Below, one piece after another: positions 1-5,805 of a stretch of DNA of 12,153 nucleotides. Source of the stretch: Frondihabitans sp. (GTDB lineage: Bacteria > Actinomycetota > Actinomycetes > Actinomycetales > Microbacteriaceae); the NCBI GenBank assembly GCA_025464735.1, contig JAODMX010000495.1, positions 1 to 12,153 of the forward strand, written 5' to 3'. Below the pieces are notes generated by a model. It made no database searches. It was not told the DNA's origin and saw only the letters and a list, made by a program, of their open reading frames with translations. Numbering within the stretch: the stretch's first letter is position 1; every line of letters starts with the position of its first letter. Position numbers and translations under genes: made by a program.

Positions 1-1
1 T

Positions 2-796
2 CAGACGAAGAGCTGCCGGCTACCCGCGGTCGGCCACTACGTCTGGGTCGAGACGATCGATCCCGCCGACACCCCGATCGACAAAGGGCGAGACAGGGTC
101 CGGCCGTGGAAATCGCCGTTCGGAGTCGCGAGCGAGGTCACGCTCGTTCCCGTGCCGCCGGTCGAGCCGGTCGTCCCAACGATCATGACCCGGGTCGAGC
201 AGCCCTCCGTCGAGCCGGGCACCTGCGTGACGGACGGTCTCGAGGTGACCGGCCTGGATCCTGCGCTCGGAGTCTCATTCGAGGTCGAGTCGCTTCTCGT
301 GGGGCCTTTCCGAGACGAGGTCGCCGACGGCCATGACCTTCGCGGCGAGTTCGACCAGCTCCCCCTCGTCGGAACCATCACGACCACCGTCACGGGCAAC
401 GGTGCGTACGAGACCGACTGCGTGAAGATTCCCGACGACGGCCACTACGTCTTCGTGTTCCGCAGTGCGGGTTCCGCGCCGGATCCCGATGGAGACCAGG
501 TGGTCGGGCCCTTCTCCGATCTCGTGGCGCACCGGTCCGAGATGGTGAAGGCCAAGCGGCCCGACGTGCCCCCACCGCCGCCAACCACTCCACCCACGAC
601 GCCGGTCTCTCCGCCGCCGACCGTGCCTCCCGCACTCGCCTTCACCGGAAGCCGCGGCATCGACACGGCCATCGTGGCGGGCCTCGGCGCGCTGATGGTC
701 GGCGGCCTCGCCCTCGTCGGGAGTCGCGCAGCGCGTCGATCACGAATGCGTCGGGCGTCGCTCGTCGAGATGTCGGACGAGCAGGGCGACGCGTGA
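2..796 (+). CDS. C-terminal part of a cell-wall-anchored surface protein with LAFTG sorting signal (5' end outside window)
   Basis: The reading frame is open from the left edge to a TGA at 794-796, giving 264 visible residues with no convincing start, so this is the end of a larger secreted protein. Two related beta-rich stretches are visible. Each has a Cys followed by a GHYV segment (C-R-L-P-A-V-GHYVWV near residues 5-16, and a second copy ending in GHYVFVF), which suggests tandem extracellular repeat domains. A Pro/Thr-rich linker of the wall-spanning type follows. Then come LAFTG at about residues 212-216, a hydrophobic segment at about 222-241 and an Arg-rich tail. This tripartite C-terminus is a sortase sorting signal. 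The Ala in place of Pro fits the LAxTG type handled by class E sortases in high-GC Gram-positives. Seen: repeats, linker, sorting signal. Inferred: covalent wall attachment. The adhesive or other role of the ectodomain is unknown. No sortase gene lies in the window. Confidence 0.85.
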   Translation, partial: QTKSCRLPAVGHYVWVETIDPADTPIDKGRDRVRPWKSPFGVASEVTLVPVPPVEPVVPTIMTRVEQPSVEPGTCVTDGLEVTGLDPALGVSFEVESLLVGPFRDEVADGHDLRGEFDQLPLVGTITTTVTGNGAYETDCVKIPDDGHYVFVFRSAGSAPDPDGDQVVGPFSDLVAHRSEMVKAKRPDVPPPPPTTPPTTPVSPPPTVPPALAFTGSRGIDTAIVAGLGALMVGGLALVGSRAARRSRMRRASLVEMSDEQGDA

Positions 797-800
797 ACTC

Positions 801-837
801 GGGGCGGGCGTTACGGGCGGGCCTGGGCGCCCGCCCC
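801..837. terminator. GC-rich hairpin between convergent genes, probable bidirectional terminator
   Basis: Two mutually exclusive perfect stems share one 3' arm. One is an 8-bp stem (815-822 with 829-836, 6-nt loop). The other is a 10-bp stem (801-810 with 828-837, 17-nt loop). The element fills the 56-bp gap between the stop codons of the surface protein (+) and pcrA (-). There is no T-tract, as is common for actinobacterial terminators. Termination in both directions is inferred from position and stem strength. Confidence 0.65.
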
Positions 838-852
838 CGCGTCAAGCGGGCG

Positions 853-3288
853 TCAGATCTTTTCGATGGGAGCGACCTTGATCAGGAGCTTCTTGCGCCC
901 CGCGCTGTCGAAAACCACCTCAGCGATGCGACGAGCGCCCTCGCCCGTCACAGCGACGACCCGGCCTTCGCCGAAGTCGACGTGCGAGATGCGGTCGCCG
1001 GCCTCCAGCACCAGATCACCGTTGTCGCGCACGGTGCCGGTGACGCGGTTCGCCCACTCGGTCTTCGGCTTGGTCTTCGCTGCGGCCGTGGCTCGGTCGT
1101 AACTGCCGTGCCCGAAACCGCCGGCCGATCGCGGACGGCCGCCCGAAGACCCGTCGCCAAAACCGCCCTCACGGCGAGCATTCAGAGCACGCGGCTGCGT
1201 GCCGCCGCGGCTATTGGCCATGCCGGGAGACTGCTTCCACTCGATCAGCTCGACGGGGATCTCCTGGAGGAACCGCGAGGGCATGGCGACGTTGACCTCG
1301 CCGAACTGCGCGCGGGTCATCGCCAGCGAGAGATAGAGCCTCTTGCGGGCCCGCGTGATTCCAACATAGAAGAGACGGCGCTCTTCGGCCGGGCCGCCCG
1401 GCTCGGATGCCGACATCCGGTGCGGCAGCAGGTCTTCTTCGACGCCCGTCAAGAAGACCGCCTCGTACTCGAGCCCCTTGGCCGTGTGCAGGGTCATCAG
1501 CGAAACGGTGCCGCTGCTGTCGTCCAGGTCGTCGGCAGCGGCGACAAGCGTCACCTCTGTGAGGAAGTCGAGGAGCGTGCCGTCGGGGTTGTTCTTCTGG
1601 AACTCCTTCGTCACCGCGACAAGCTCGTCGATATTCTCGGCGCGAGCCTCGTCTTGAGGGTCGCGCGACGCTCGGAGCGCGGCCACGAGACCGCTGCCCT
1701 CGATGAGTGCCGTGAGAACGTCGCTCACAAGGTCGGTCGCAGCCGTCGCCGAGACATCGTCGAGCAGCTTGGCGAGGCCGGTGATCGCGCCGGTGACCTT
1801 CGGCCCCAGGCCAAGCTCACCCGCGTTGCGGAGCGCGTCGCGAAGGCCGACCTCGTGCTGATCGGCGTAACGCTGCAGGGCCGTCTCGGTCGCGGGGCCG
1901 ATTCCGCGCTTCGGCACGTTCATGATGCGGCGGAGAGCCATCGGATCCGCGGGATTCGCAACGGAGATCAGGTAAGCCATCGCGTCTTTGATCTCGGCCC
2001 GCTCGTAGAACTTCGTGCCGCCGAGCACTCGGTAAGGGATCGCGGAACGGATGAAGATCTCTTCGAGCGCTCGCGTCTGCGAGTTGGTGCGGTAGAAGAC
2101 CGCGATGTCTTTGTACGCCGTGCCTGCCTCGTGAAGGGCGGCGATCTCGTCGGCGACGAACTGAGCCTCGTCGTGGCCGGTGTAACCGGTGAACCCGACG
2201 ATCTTGTCTCCCGCGCCGACAGTCGTGAACAGACTCTTGGCCTGGCGGTCGAAGTTGTTGGCGATCACGGAGTTCGCGGCGTCGAGGATGTTCTGGGTCG
2301 AGCGGTAGTTCTGTTCGAGAAGGATGACCTTCGAGTTCGGGAAGTCATGCTCGAACTCGGTGATGTTGCGGATGTCCGCGCCACGGAAGGCATAGATCGA
2401 TTGATCGGAGTCGCCCACGACCGTGAGAGATGCGCCCGGGATCCGGCCGCTGCCGTCGGTGAGAGTTGCGACGAACTGACCGCCGCGCTCCAGCTCTTCG
2501 ACATGCTGCGGGTCGATTGGCCTCGTGAGTTCGCGAATCAGGGCGTACTGAGCGTGATTGGTGTCCTGGTATTCATCGACCAGCAGGTGCCGGAACCGAC
2601 GCTGGTAGGTCGCCGCCACATGCGGGAAGGCACGGAACAAATAGACGGTCTGAGCGATGAGGTCGTCGAAGTCGAACGCGTTGGCTCGCTGAAGCTCACG
2701 GGTGTACTGGCGGAAGATCTCGAGGAACATCACCTCCTGCGGGTCGCCCATATTGATCTGCCGCGAGTACGACTCGACGTCGCTCAACTCGTTCTTGAGC
2801 TTGGAGATCTTACCGGCGGCCTGACTCACGGTGAAGCCCAGCGAGTCGGCGTCGAGCTCTTTCAGGATCCGCTTCAGCAGCGCTCTCGAATCGGCGGAGT
2901 CGTAGATCGTGAAGCTCTTGGTGAATCCGAACTGCTCGGCTTCGCGACGCAAAATCCTTACGCAGGCGGAGTGGAACGTCGAGATCCACATGCCCTCAGA
3001 AGAACGACCGATGAGAGCCGAAACTCGCTCGCGCATCTCGGCCGCGGCCTTGTTGGTGAACGTGATGGCGAGGATCTGACTCGGCCACGCCTCGCGCGAA
3101 TCGATCAGCCCGGCGATGCGACGCGTGAGCACGCTCGTCTTTCCGGAGCCCGCCCCTGCGACGATCAGAAGGGACTGACCGCGGTACTCGACCGCTTCTT
3201 TCTGCTGCGGGTTCAAGCCCGCGGTCAGACGATCGGAGAACGACCCGGGGCCGTTCGTGGGGTCGGAGGGCTCGAGCACGATCGTCAT
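853..3288 (-). CDS. pcrA: ATP-dependent 3'-5' DNA helicase PcrA/UvrD1 (superfamily 1A)
   Basis: This 811-residue SF1A helicase unwinds DNA in nucleotide excision repair, removes RecA filaments and helps rolling-circle replication and transcription-coupled repair. All family motifs are present in order: Q-motif LNPQQ (25-29), Walker A AGAGSGKT (44-51), motif Ia TFTNKAAAEMRERV (from 76), Ib STFHSACVRIL (from 103), FDFDDL (205-210), motif II DEYQDTN (238-244), motif III GDSDQSIYAFRGAD (292-305), LEQNYRS (324-330), motif IV FYRTNSQTRALEE (398-410), motif V TLHTAKGLE (599-607) and motif VI GITRARKRLYL (643-653). A Gly/Arg-rich linker (about 690-745) leads to a C-terminal Tudor-like domain (about 760-811), which in this family contacts RNA polymerase. 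The segment between motifs II and III is longer than in Bacillus PcrA. The only cysteine is C109. The ATG at 3288 has no clear Shine-Dalgarno sequence but places the Q-motif at the usual distance. The gene lies 55 bp downstream of the phosphodiesterase gene, possibly cotranscribed. Confidence 0.97.
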   Translation of the reverse strand: MTIVLEPSDPTNGPGSFSDRLTAGLNPQQKEAVEYRGQSLLIVAGAGSGKTSVLTRRIAGLIDSREAWPSQILAITFTNKAAAEMRERVSALIGRSSEGMWISTFHSACVRILRREAEQFGFTKSFTIYDSADSRALLKRILKELDADSLGFTVSQAAGKISKLKNELSDVESYSRQINMGDPQEVMFLEIFRQYTRELQRANAFDFDDLIAQTVYLFRAFPHVAATYQRRFRHLLVDEYQDTNHAQYALIRELTRPIDPQHVEELERGGQFVATLTDGSGRIPGASLTVVGDSDQSIYAFRGADIRNITEFEHDFPNSKVILLEQNYRSTQNILDAANSVIANNFDRQAKSLFTTVGAGDKIVGFTGYTGHDEAQFVADEIAALHEAGTAYKDIAVFYRTNSQTRALEEIFIRSAIPYRVLGGTKFYERAEIKDAMAYLISVANPADPMALRRIMNVPKRGIGPATETALQRYADQHEVGLRDALRNAGELGLGPKVTGAITGLAKLLDDVSATAATDLVSDVLTALIEGSGLVAALRASRDPQDEARAENIDELVAVTKEFQKNNPDGTLLDFLTEVTLVAAADDLDDSSGTVSLMTLHTAKGLEYEAVFLTGVEEDLLPHRMSASEPGGPAEERRLFYVGITRARKRLYLSLAMTRAQFGEVNVAMPSRFLQEIPVELIEWKQSPGMANSRGGTQPRALNARREGGFGDGSSGGRPRSAGGFGHGSYDRATAAAKTKPKTEWANRVTGTVRDNGDLVLEAGDRISHVDFGEGRVVAVTGEGARRIAEVVFDSAGRKKLLIKVAPIEKI

Positions 3289-3343
3289 GGTGTACCCAGC
3301 TTAAGCGTGCCCGCCGACACCGGACGTGCTCCTCCGAAGCTCC

Positions 3344-4363
3344 TCAGGCCGGGGCAGTCTCTCGGCCCAACACCTCGAGCGCGAGGTCCGGGTGATCGAC
3401 GAACACCCCGTCGACACCGGTCGCGGCCACCCGGGCAAACTCACTGCGCCACGCCCCGAACGCCTCCTTGCTCGTGCCGCGGCGGAACGCCTTCGACAAG
3501 AACCTGTTCTCAGGGCGCAGGGTCCAGGTGAAGACCTCGAGACCGAGCGCGTGTGCACGATCGACGATTGCCGGATCCTCCCTGCCAGCGCCGTTGATCA
3601 ACAGCTTCTTCGTGACGCTGATCCCGTCGATGTCCTGGGCCAGTCGGGCTAGACCGTCCGGTTCGAGCTGCTCGGCGTAGGTCTCGGCCTGAGCACCGTT
3701 GCGCGCGACGAGGTCGGCGGCTGAGCCCTTGTTGTCGAGGAGGTAGATCGTCTTGCCTGAGGCCCCGCGCGCCCGCACCTTCGCAAGCACAGTCTGCTCG
3801 AAGCATTCGACGGTTAGCCGCGGATCGTCGAGCCACCCGGCGGCGGCGAGTTCGGCCACGAACAGTTCATCGAGCGGAAGGCCGATCGACTCGAAGTAGG
3901 TGGCGTGTTTGATCTCGGCGACAAGGCCGACGCCAGTGCCATCGATCGCCCCCCTCCGCGTTTCGTCCGAGTCGAGCAGCGCGAGCAAATCGGCGAGTCT
4001 CACGATTCCGCCCTCACCATCGTGCGCGGCGCTCAGCGGCCGAATCAGAGGGAGGCGCTCGTTGATGCGAAGGGTCGACAGCTCTGCCCAGGTGAAGTCT
4101 TCGGTGAACCATCCCGTCACCGAGACCCCGTCGATCTCCTTCGTCGTGCGTCGATCGCGGAAGTCCGGGTGCGATTCGACGTCGGTGGTCGTGGAGATCT
4201 CATTCTCGTGACGCAGCACGATCACGCCGTCCTTCGTTGCCACGAGGTCCGGTTCGATCGCGTCAGCACCGAGGTCGATGGCCAGACGATACGCGTCCAG
4301 TCCGTGTTCGGGGCGGTAGCCCGAGGCTCCACGATGGGCGATGACGATCGGAACGCGACTCAC
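3344..4363 (-). CDS. Glycerophosphodiester phosphodiesterase, GlpQ type, cytosolic
   Basis: The enzyme hydrolyses deacylated phospholipids (glycerophosphodiesters) to glycerol 3-phosphate and an alcohol. It is a GDPD-family TIM barrel. Using the GTG at 4363-4361 the protein has 339 residues. The catalytic HRGASGYRPEH block is at 10-20 (His10), the metal-binding EPD at 37-39 (Glu37, Asp39), and RHENEIS follows at 51-57 with the second catalytic His52. The barrel ends with FTWTLRPENRF and GVDGVFVDHPD near the C-terminus. An in-frame ATG at 4444 would add 27 residues (starting MQLCSRCTPD) that look neither conserved nor like a signal peptide. The GTG fits the family start and sits 6 nt after a -10-like TACCTT, so a leaderless start is plausible. 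With no export signal the enzyme should act in the cytosol, unlike periplasmic E. coli GlpQ. Its product feeds GlpD, encoded at the right end of the window. The GTG start is less certain than the family assignment. Confidence 0.93.
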   Translation of the reverse strand: MSRVPIVIAHRGASGYRPEHGLDAYRLAIDLGADAIEPDLVATKDGVIVLRHENEISTTTDVESHPDFRDRRTTKEIDGVSVTGWFTEDFTWAELSTLRINERLPLIRPLSAAHDGEGGIVRLADLLALLDSDETRRGAIDGTGVGLVAEIKHATYFESIGLPLDELFVAELAAAGWLDDPRLTVECFEQTVLAKVRARGASGKTIYLLDNKGSAADLVARNGAQAETYAEQLEPDGLARLAQDIDGISVTKKLLINGAGREDPAIVDRAHALGLEVFTWTLRPENRFLSKAFRRGTSKEAFGAWRSEFARVAATGVDGVFVDHPDLALEVLGRETAPA

Positions 4364-4369
4364 CTCGTA

Positions 4370-4375
4370 AAGGTA
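4370..4375 (-). promoter_or_regulatory. Candidate -10 element for a leaderless phosphodiesterase transcript
   Basis: On the minus strand TACCTT lies exactly 6 nt before the GTG start at 4363, the spacing expected if transcription begins at the start codon. There is no Shine-Dalgarno sequence in the right place and no good -35 hexamer, so support is positional only. Confidence 0.3.
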
Positions 4376-4422
4376 GCCGCAGGATCCCTGTGGAGACTCC
4401 TCGAGAAGGTAAACATCCGGTG

Positions 4423-4452
4423 TGCATCGGCTGCAAAGCTGCATCCTCTGCA
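4423..4452. other. Four TGCA motifs at 8-9 bp spacing in the divergent intergenic region
   Basis: TGCA occurs at 4423, 4432, 4440 and 4449, within the 205 bp separating the phosphodiesterase GTG from the BaxI_1-family ATG. Each motif is itself a palindrome, so the cluster contains several overlapping small inverted repeats. It lies 60-90 bp upstream of the phosphodiesterase start, where an operator could sit. If translation instead began at the ATG at 4444, about half of it would be coding. No known regulator is recognised. Confidence 0.3.
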
Positions 4453-4505
4453 GTTATGCCTTCCGCGAATCCGCCTCTCATCAGGTAAATTCTCAGTCCC
4501 CTGCG

Positions 4506-4535
4506 ATGACCACTCGGCTACCATCGTTGTACAGC
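4506..4535 (+). promoter_or_regulatory. Weak candidate promoter for the BaxI_1-family gene
   Basis: ATGACC (4506-4511, 4/6 to TTGACA) and TACAGC (4530-4535) are separated by 18 bp and lie 33 bp upstream of the ATG. TACCAT at 4519-4524 is an alternative -10 without a partner. Assignment is tentative. Confidence 0.25.
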
Positions 4536-4559
4536 GTGTTTCACAGCACAGATCACCGC

Positions 4560-4564
4560 GGAGG
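4560..4564 (+). promoter_or_regulatory. Ribosome binding site fixing the start of the BaxI_1-family gene
   Basis: GGAGG lies 4 nt before the ATG at 4569. The spacing is slightly short but the core is perfect. It supports 4569 over the in-frame upstream ATG at 4422, whose extra 49 residues look non-coding. Confidence 0.75.
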
Positions 4565-4568
4565 ACCA

Positions 4569-5423
4569 ATGGCCCACTCAAATCCCGGCTTCAGCCAGTC
4601 GCCGGCTTTCTCCAACAACAGCAACGACCTCGTCAAGTGGCAGAACAGCCAGGCGGCGGCTCGGCAGCCCGTTGTCAATGGCGGGATGTCGGCCGAGCAG
4701 CTGCAAGACCTGTACAGCCGTCCGAGCGCCACCCCGCAGGACACCGATCGGATGTCGTACGAAGACACCATCGCGAAGACGTTCGGCGCCTTCGCCGTGC
4801 TCCTGGTCGGCGCTGTCGCCGGCTGGTTCTTCCCCGTGCTCGCGATCGTGGGTGCGCTCATCGGCTTCGTCCTGGCGATGGTCAACATCTTCAAGAAGCG
4901 CCCGTCGGCCGCTCTCGTGTTGCTCTACGCCGGCTTTGAAGGCCTCTTCGTCGGCGGGATCTCGGCCTTCTTCGACGCGAAGTACCCTGGCATCGTTCCG
5001 CAGGCGGTGTTCGGCACGCTCGGCGTGTTCGCCGTGACGCTCGCTCTCTTCGCCTCCGGCAAGGTGCGTGCTTCGAAGCGCGCGACGCAGATCTTCCTCG
5101 TGGCCATGTTCGGCTACGTCGCCTATTCCCTGGTCAACGTCGGCCTCATGGTCTTCGGCGTGGGTGCTGCGTCCGGCCAGTTCGGCCTCAGCAGCGTGAA
5201 GATCGCCGGCATCGGCATCCCGATCGGCGTCATCATCGGCTTCGTCGTGGTCCTCATGGCCGCCTACTCCCTGGTGCTCGACTTCACGCAGATCAAGGTC
5301 GGCGTCGACCGCGGCGCCCCGCGCATCTTCGGCTGGACCGCCGCCTTCGGTCTCGTCGTCACCATCGTCTGGCTTTACACCGAGATCCTGCGGCTCCTCG
5401 CCCTCATGAGGGGCAACAACTAG
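4569..5423 (+). CDS. Bax inhibitor-1/YccA-family integral membrane protein (BaxI_1)
   Basis: The 284-residue protein has a polar, Asn/Gln/Ser-rich N-terminal region (about 1-68) with no signal peptide, followed by about seven hydrophobic segments: roughly 73-88, 90-107, 115-133, 146-162, 174-196, 212-236 and 256-279. Charged loops such as FKKRPSA (108-114) and VRASKRATQ (166-174) separate them. FEGLFVGGISAFFD (123-136) and the late SLVLDFTQIK (234-243), with its acidic residue, match the BaxI_1 branch common in actinobacteria. Relatives in the wider Bax inhibitor-1 superfamily (for example BsYetJ) are pH-sensitive calcium leak channels. Whether this branch carries ions is not known to me, so transport is inference. 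It is a single-gene unit divergent from the phosphodiesterase gene and ends in a strong hairpin. Confidence 0.93.
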   Translation: MAHSNPGFSQSPAFSNNSNDLVKWQNSQAAARQPVVNGGMSAEQLQDLYSRPSATPQDTDRMSYEDTIAKTFGAFAVLLVGAVAGWFFPVLAIVGALIGFVLAMVNIFKKRPSAALVLLYAGFEGLFVGGISAFFDAKYPGIVPQAVFGTLGVFAVTLALFASGKVRASKRATQIFLVAMFGYVAYSLVNVGLMVFGVGAASGQFGLSSVKIAGIGIPIGVIIGFVVVLMAAYSLVLDFTQIKVGVDRGAPRIFGWTAAFGLVVTIVWLYTEILRLLALMRGNN

Positions 5424-5441
5424 CCAGCGCCTCGCACGCGC

Positions 5442-5479
5442 GCAGAACGGGCCGCCCCTTCGGGGTCGGCCCGTTCTGC
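5442..5479 (+). terminator. Terminator of the BaxI_1-family gene
   Basis: A 13-bp GC-rich stem (5442-5454 with 5467-5479) continues through a one-base bulge (T5466) into CCCC/GGGG with a TTC loop. It begins 18 bp after the stop codon. There is no following T-run, which is usual in high-GC actinobacteria. Confidence 0.85.
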
Positions 5480-5483
5480 CGTC

Positions 5484-5570
5484 CGGTCGCCGCTGCGCGG
5501 CCCAGCCCGCTCGGCCCGGCGTCCGCCGGTCTCGCTTGCGCGGCCCAGCCCGCTCGGCCCGGCGTCCGCC
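5484..5570. repeat. Tandem duplication, 43-bp period, two copies
   Basis: Positions 5494-5527 recur identically at 5537-5570 (34/34 bases), and the preceding 10 bases of each unit match at 6. The unit is very C/G-rich and carries the block GCGGCCCAGCCCGCTCGGCC. It lies directly after the terminator in the gene-free stretch 5424-5805 and has no reading frame of note. Whether it is a slippage duplication or part of a dispersed family cannot be judged from one locus. Confidence 0.85.
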
Positions 5571-5583
5571 ACCACAATTCAGG

Positions 5584-5603
5584 CCTGAGTTATGCAACTC
5601 AGG
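5584..5603. repeat. Perfect 8-bp inverted repeat with ATGC loop
   Basis: CCTGAGTT and AACTCAGG flank a 4-nt ATGC loop. The left arm overlaps a second palindrome, TCAGGCCTGA (5579-5588). It is AT-richer than its surroundings, which makes it look like a protein-binding operator or a small dispersed repeat rather than a terminator. Its core TCAGG recurs downstream at 5630, 5661 and, inverted, 5683. Confidence 0.6.
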
Positions 5604-5657
5604 ACCCACGACCGCGACGAGCACGTAGGTCAGGAGCCGGCCGCCGGAGAACGCCGC

Positions 5658-5690
5658 AAGTCAGGCCGCGACCTCGCGGTCTCCTGACTT
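5658..5690. repeat. Bulged hairpin with two nested stems
   Basis: AAGTCAGG (5658-5665) pairs with CCTGACTT (5683-5690). Inside, CCGCGA (5666-5671) pairs with TCGCGG (5674-5679). A 3-nt bulge (5680-5682) interrupts one side, giving 14 base pairs with a 2-nt apical gap. A competing arm, GTCAGGAG at 5629-5636, is complementary to CTCCTGAC at 5681-5688, so two folds are mutually exclusive. Confidence 0.6.
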
Positions 5691-5703
5691 CTGTGGGGAC
5701 GCC

Positions 5704-5799
5704 GCTCGCGGCCTCGACGCTAGACCCTCGCTTCCGGCTGCCGCGGTGGTCGTAGGACCACCGTCCAGGCCGAAGGCGAGGGTTCAGCGTCGCGCGAGC
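5704..5799 (-). terminator. 96-bp imperfect palindrome downstream of guaA, probable terminator
   Basis: The palindrome is centred on a GTAG loop at 5752-5755. Successive paired blocks outward are 5745-5751/5756-5762, 5735-5738/5769-5772, 5724-5731/5776-5783, 5715-5721/5786-5792 and, after a 4-nt one-sided bulge, 5704-5710/5793-5799. I count about 35 Watson-Crick pairs. It begins 6 bp beyond the guaA stop codon, so its simplest role is ending the guaA transcript. It is far longer than a normal terminator stem and could also be a repeat element or a structured 3' UTR. The rest of the 382-bp gap 5424-5805 holds no credible gene. Confidence 0.6.
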
Positions 5800-5805
5800 A
5801 GCGCG

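Noticed and set aside
793..3531. 912-codon open frame on the plus strand, antisense to pcrA and the phosphodiesterase gene
   Set aside because: It is a shadow of high-GC codon bias. The product is Arg/Asp/Val-rich with no recognisable fold, while the opposite strand carries complete helicase motifs.
4364..4444. N-terminal extension of the phosphodiesterase from the ATG at 4444
   Set aside because: The 27 added residues are not a signal peptide and do not resemble the family. The GTG at 4363 sits at the expected distance from the catalytic HRG motif, though this is not certain.
5484..5570. CRISPR array
   Set aside because: There are only two copies with a 43-bp period and a 34-bp identical core, leaving about 9 bp between copies. 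That is too short for spacers, and there are no cas genes.
4578..5624. 348-codon open frame on the minus strand, antisense to the BaxI_1-family gene
   Set aside because: It mirrors hydrophobic codons into a charged low-complexity peptide and runs through the terminator and tandem repeat. No ribosome site or family resemblance.
5704..5799. Insertion sequence or MITE ends
   Set aside because: There is no target-site duplication or internal non-palindromic body. The position right after a stop codon favours a terminator, although a REP-like origin remains open.
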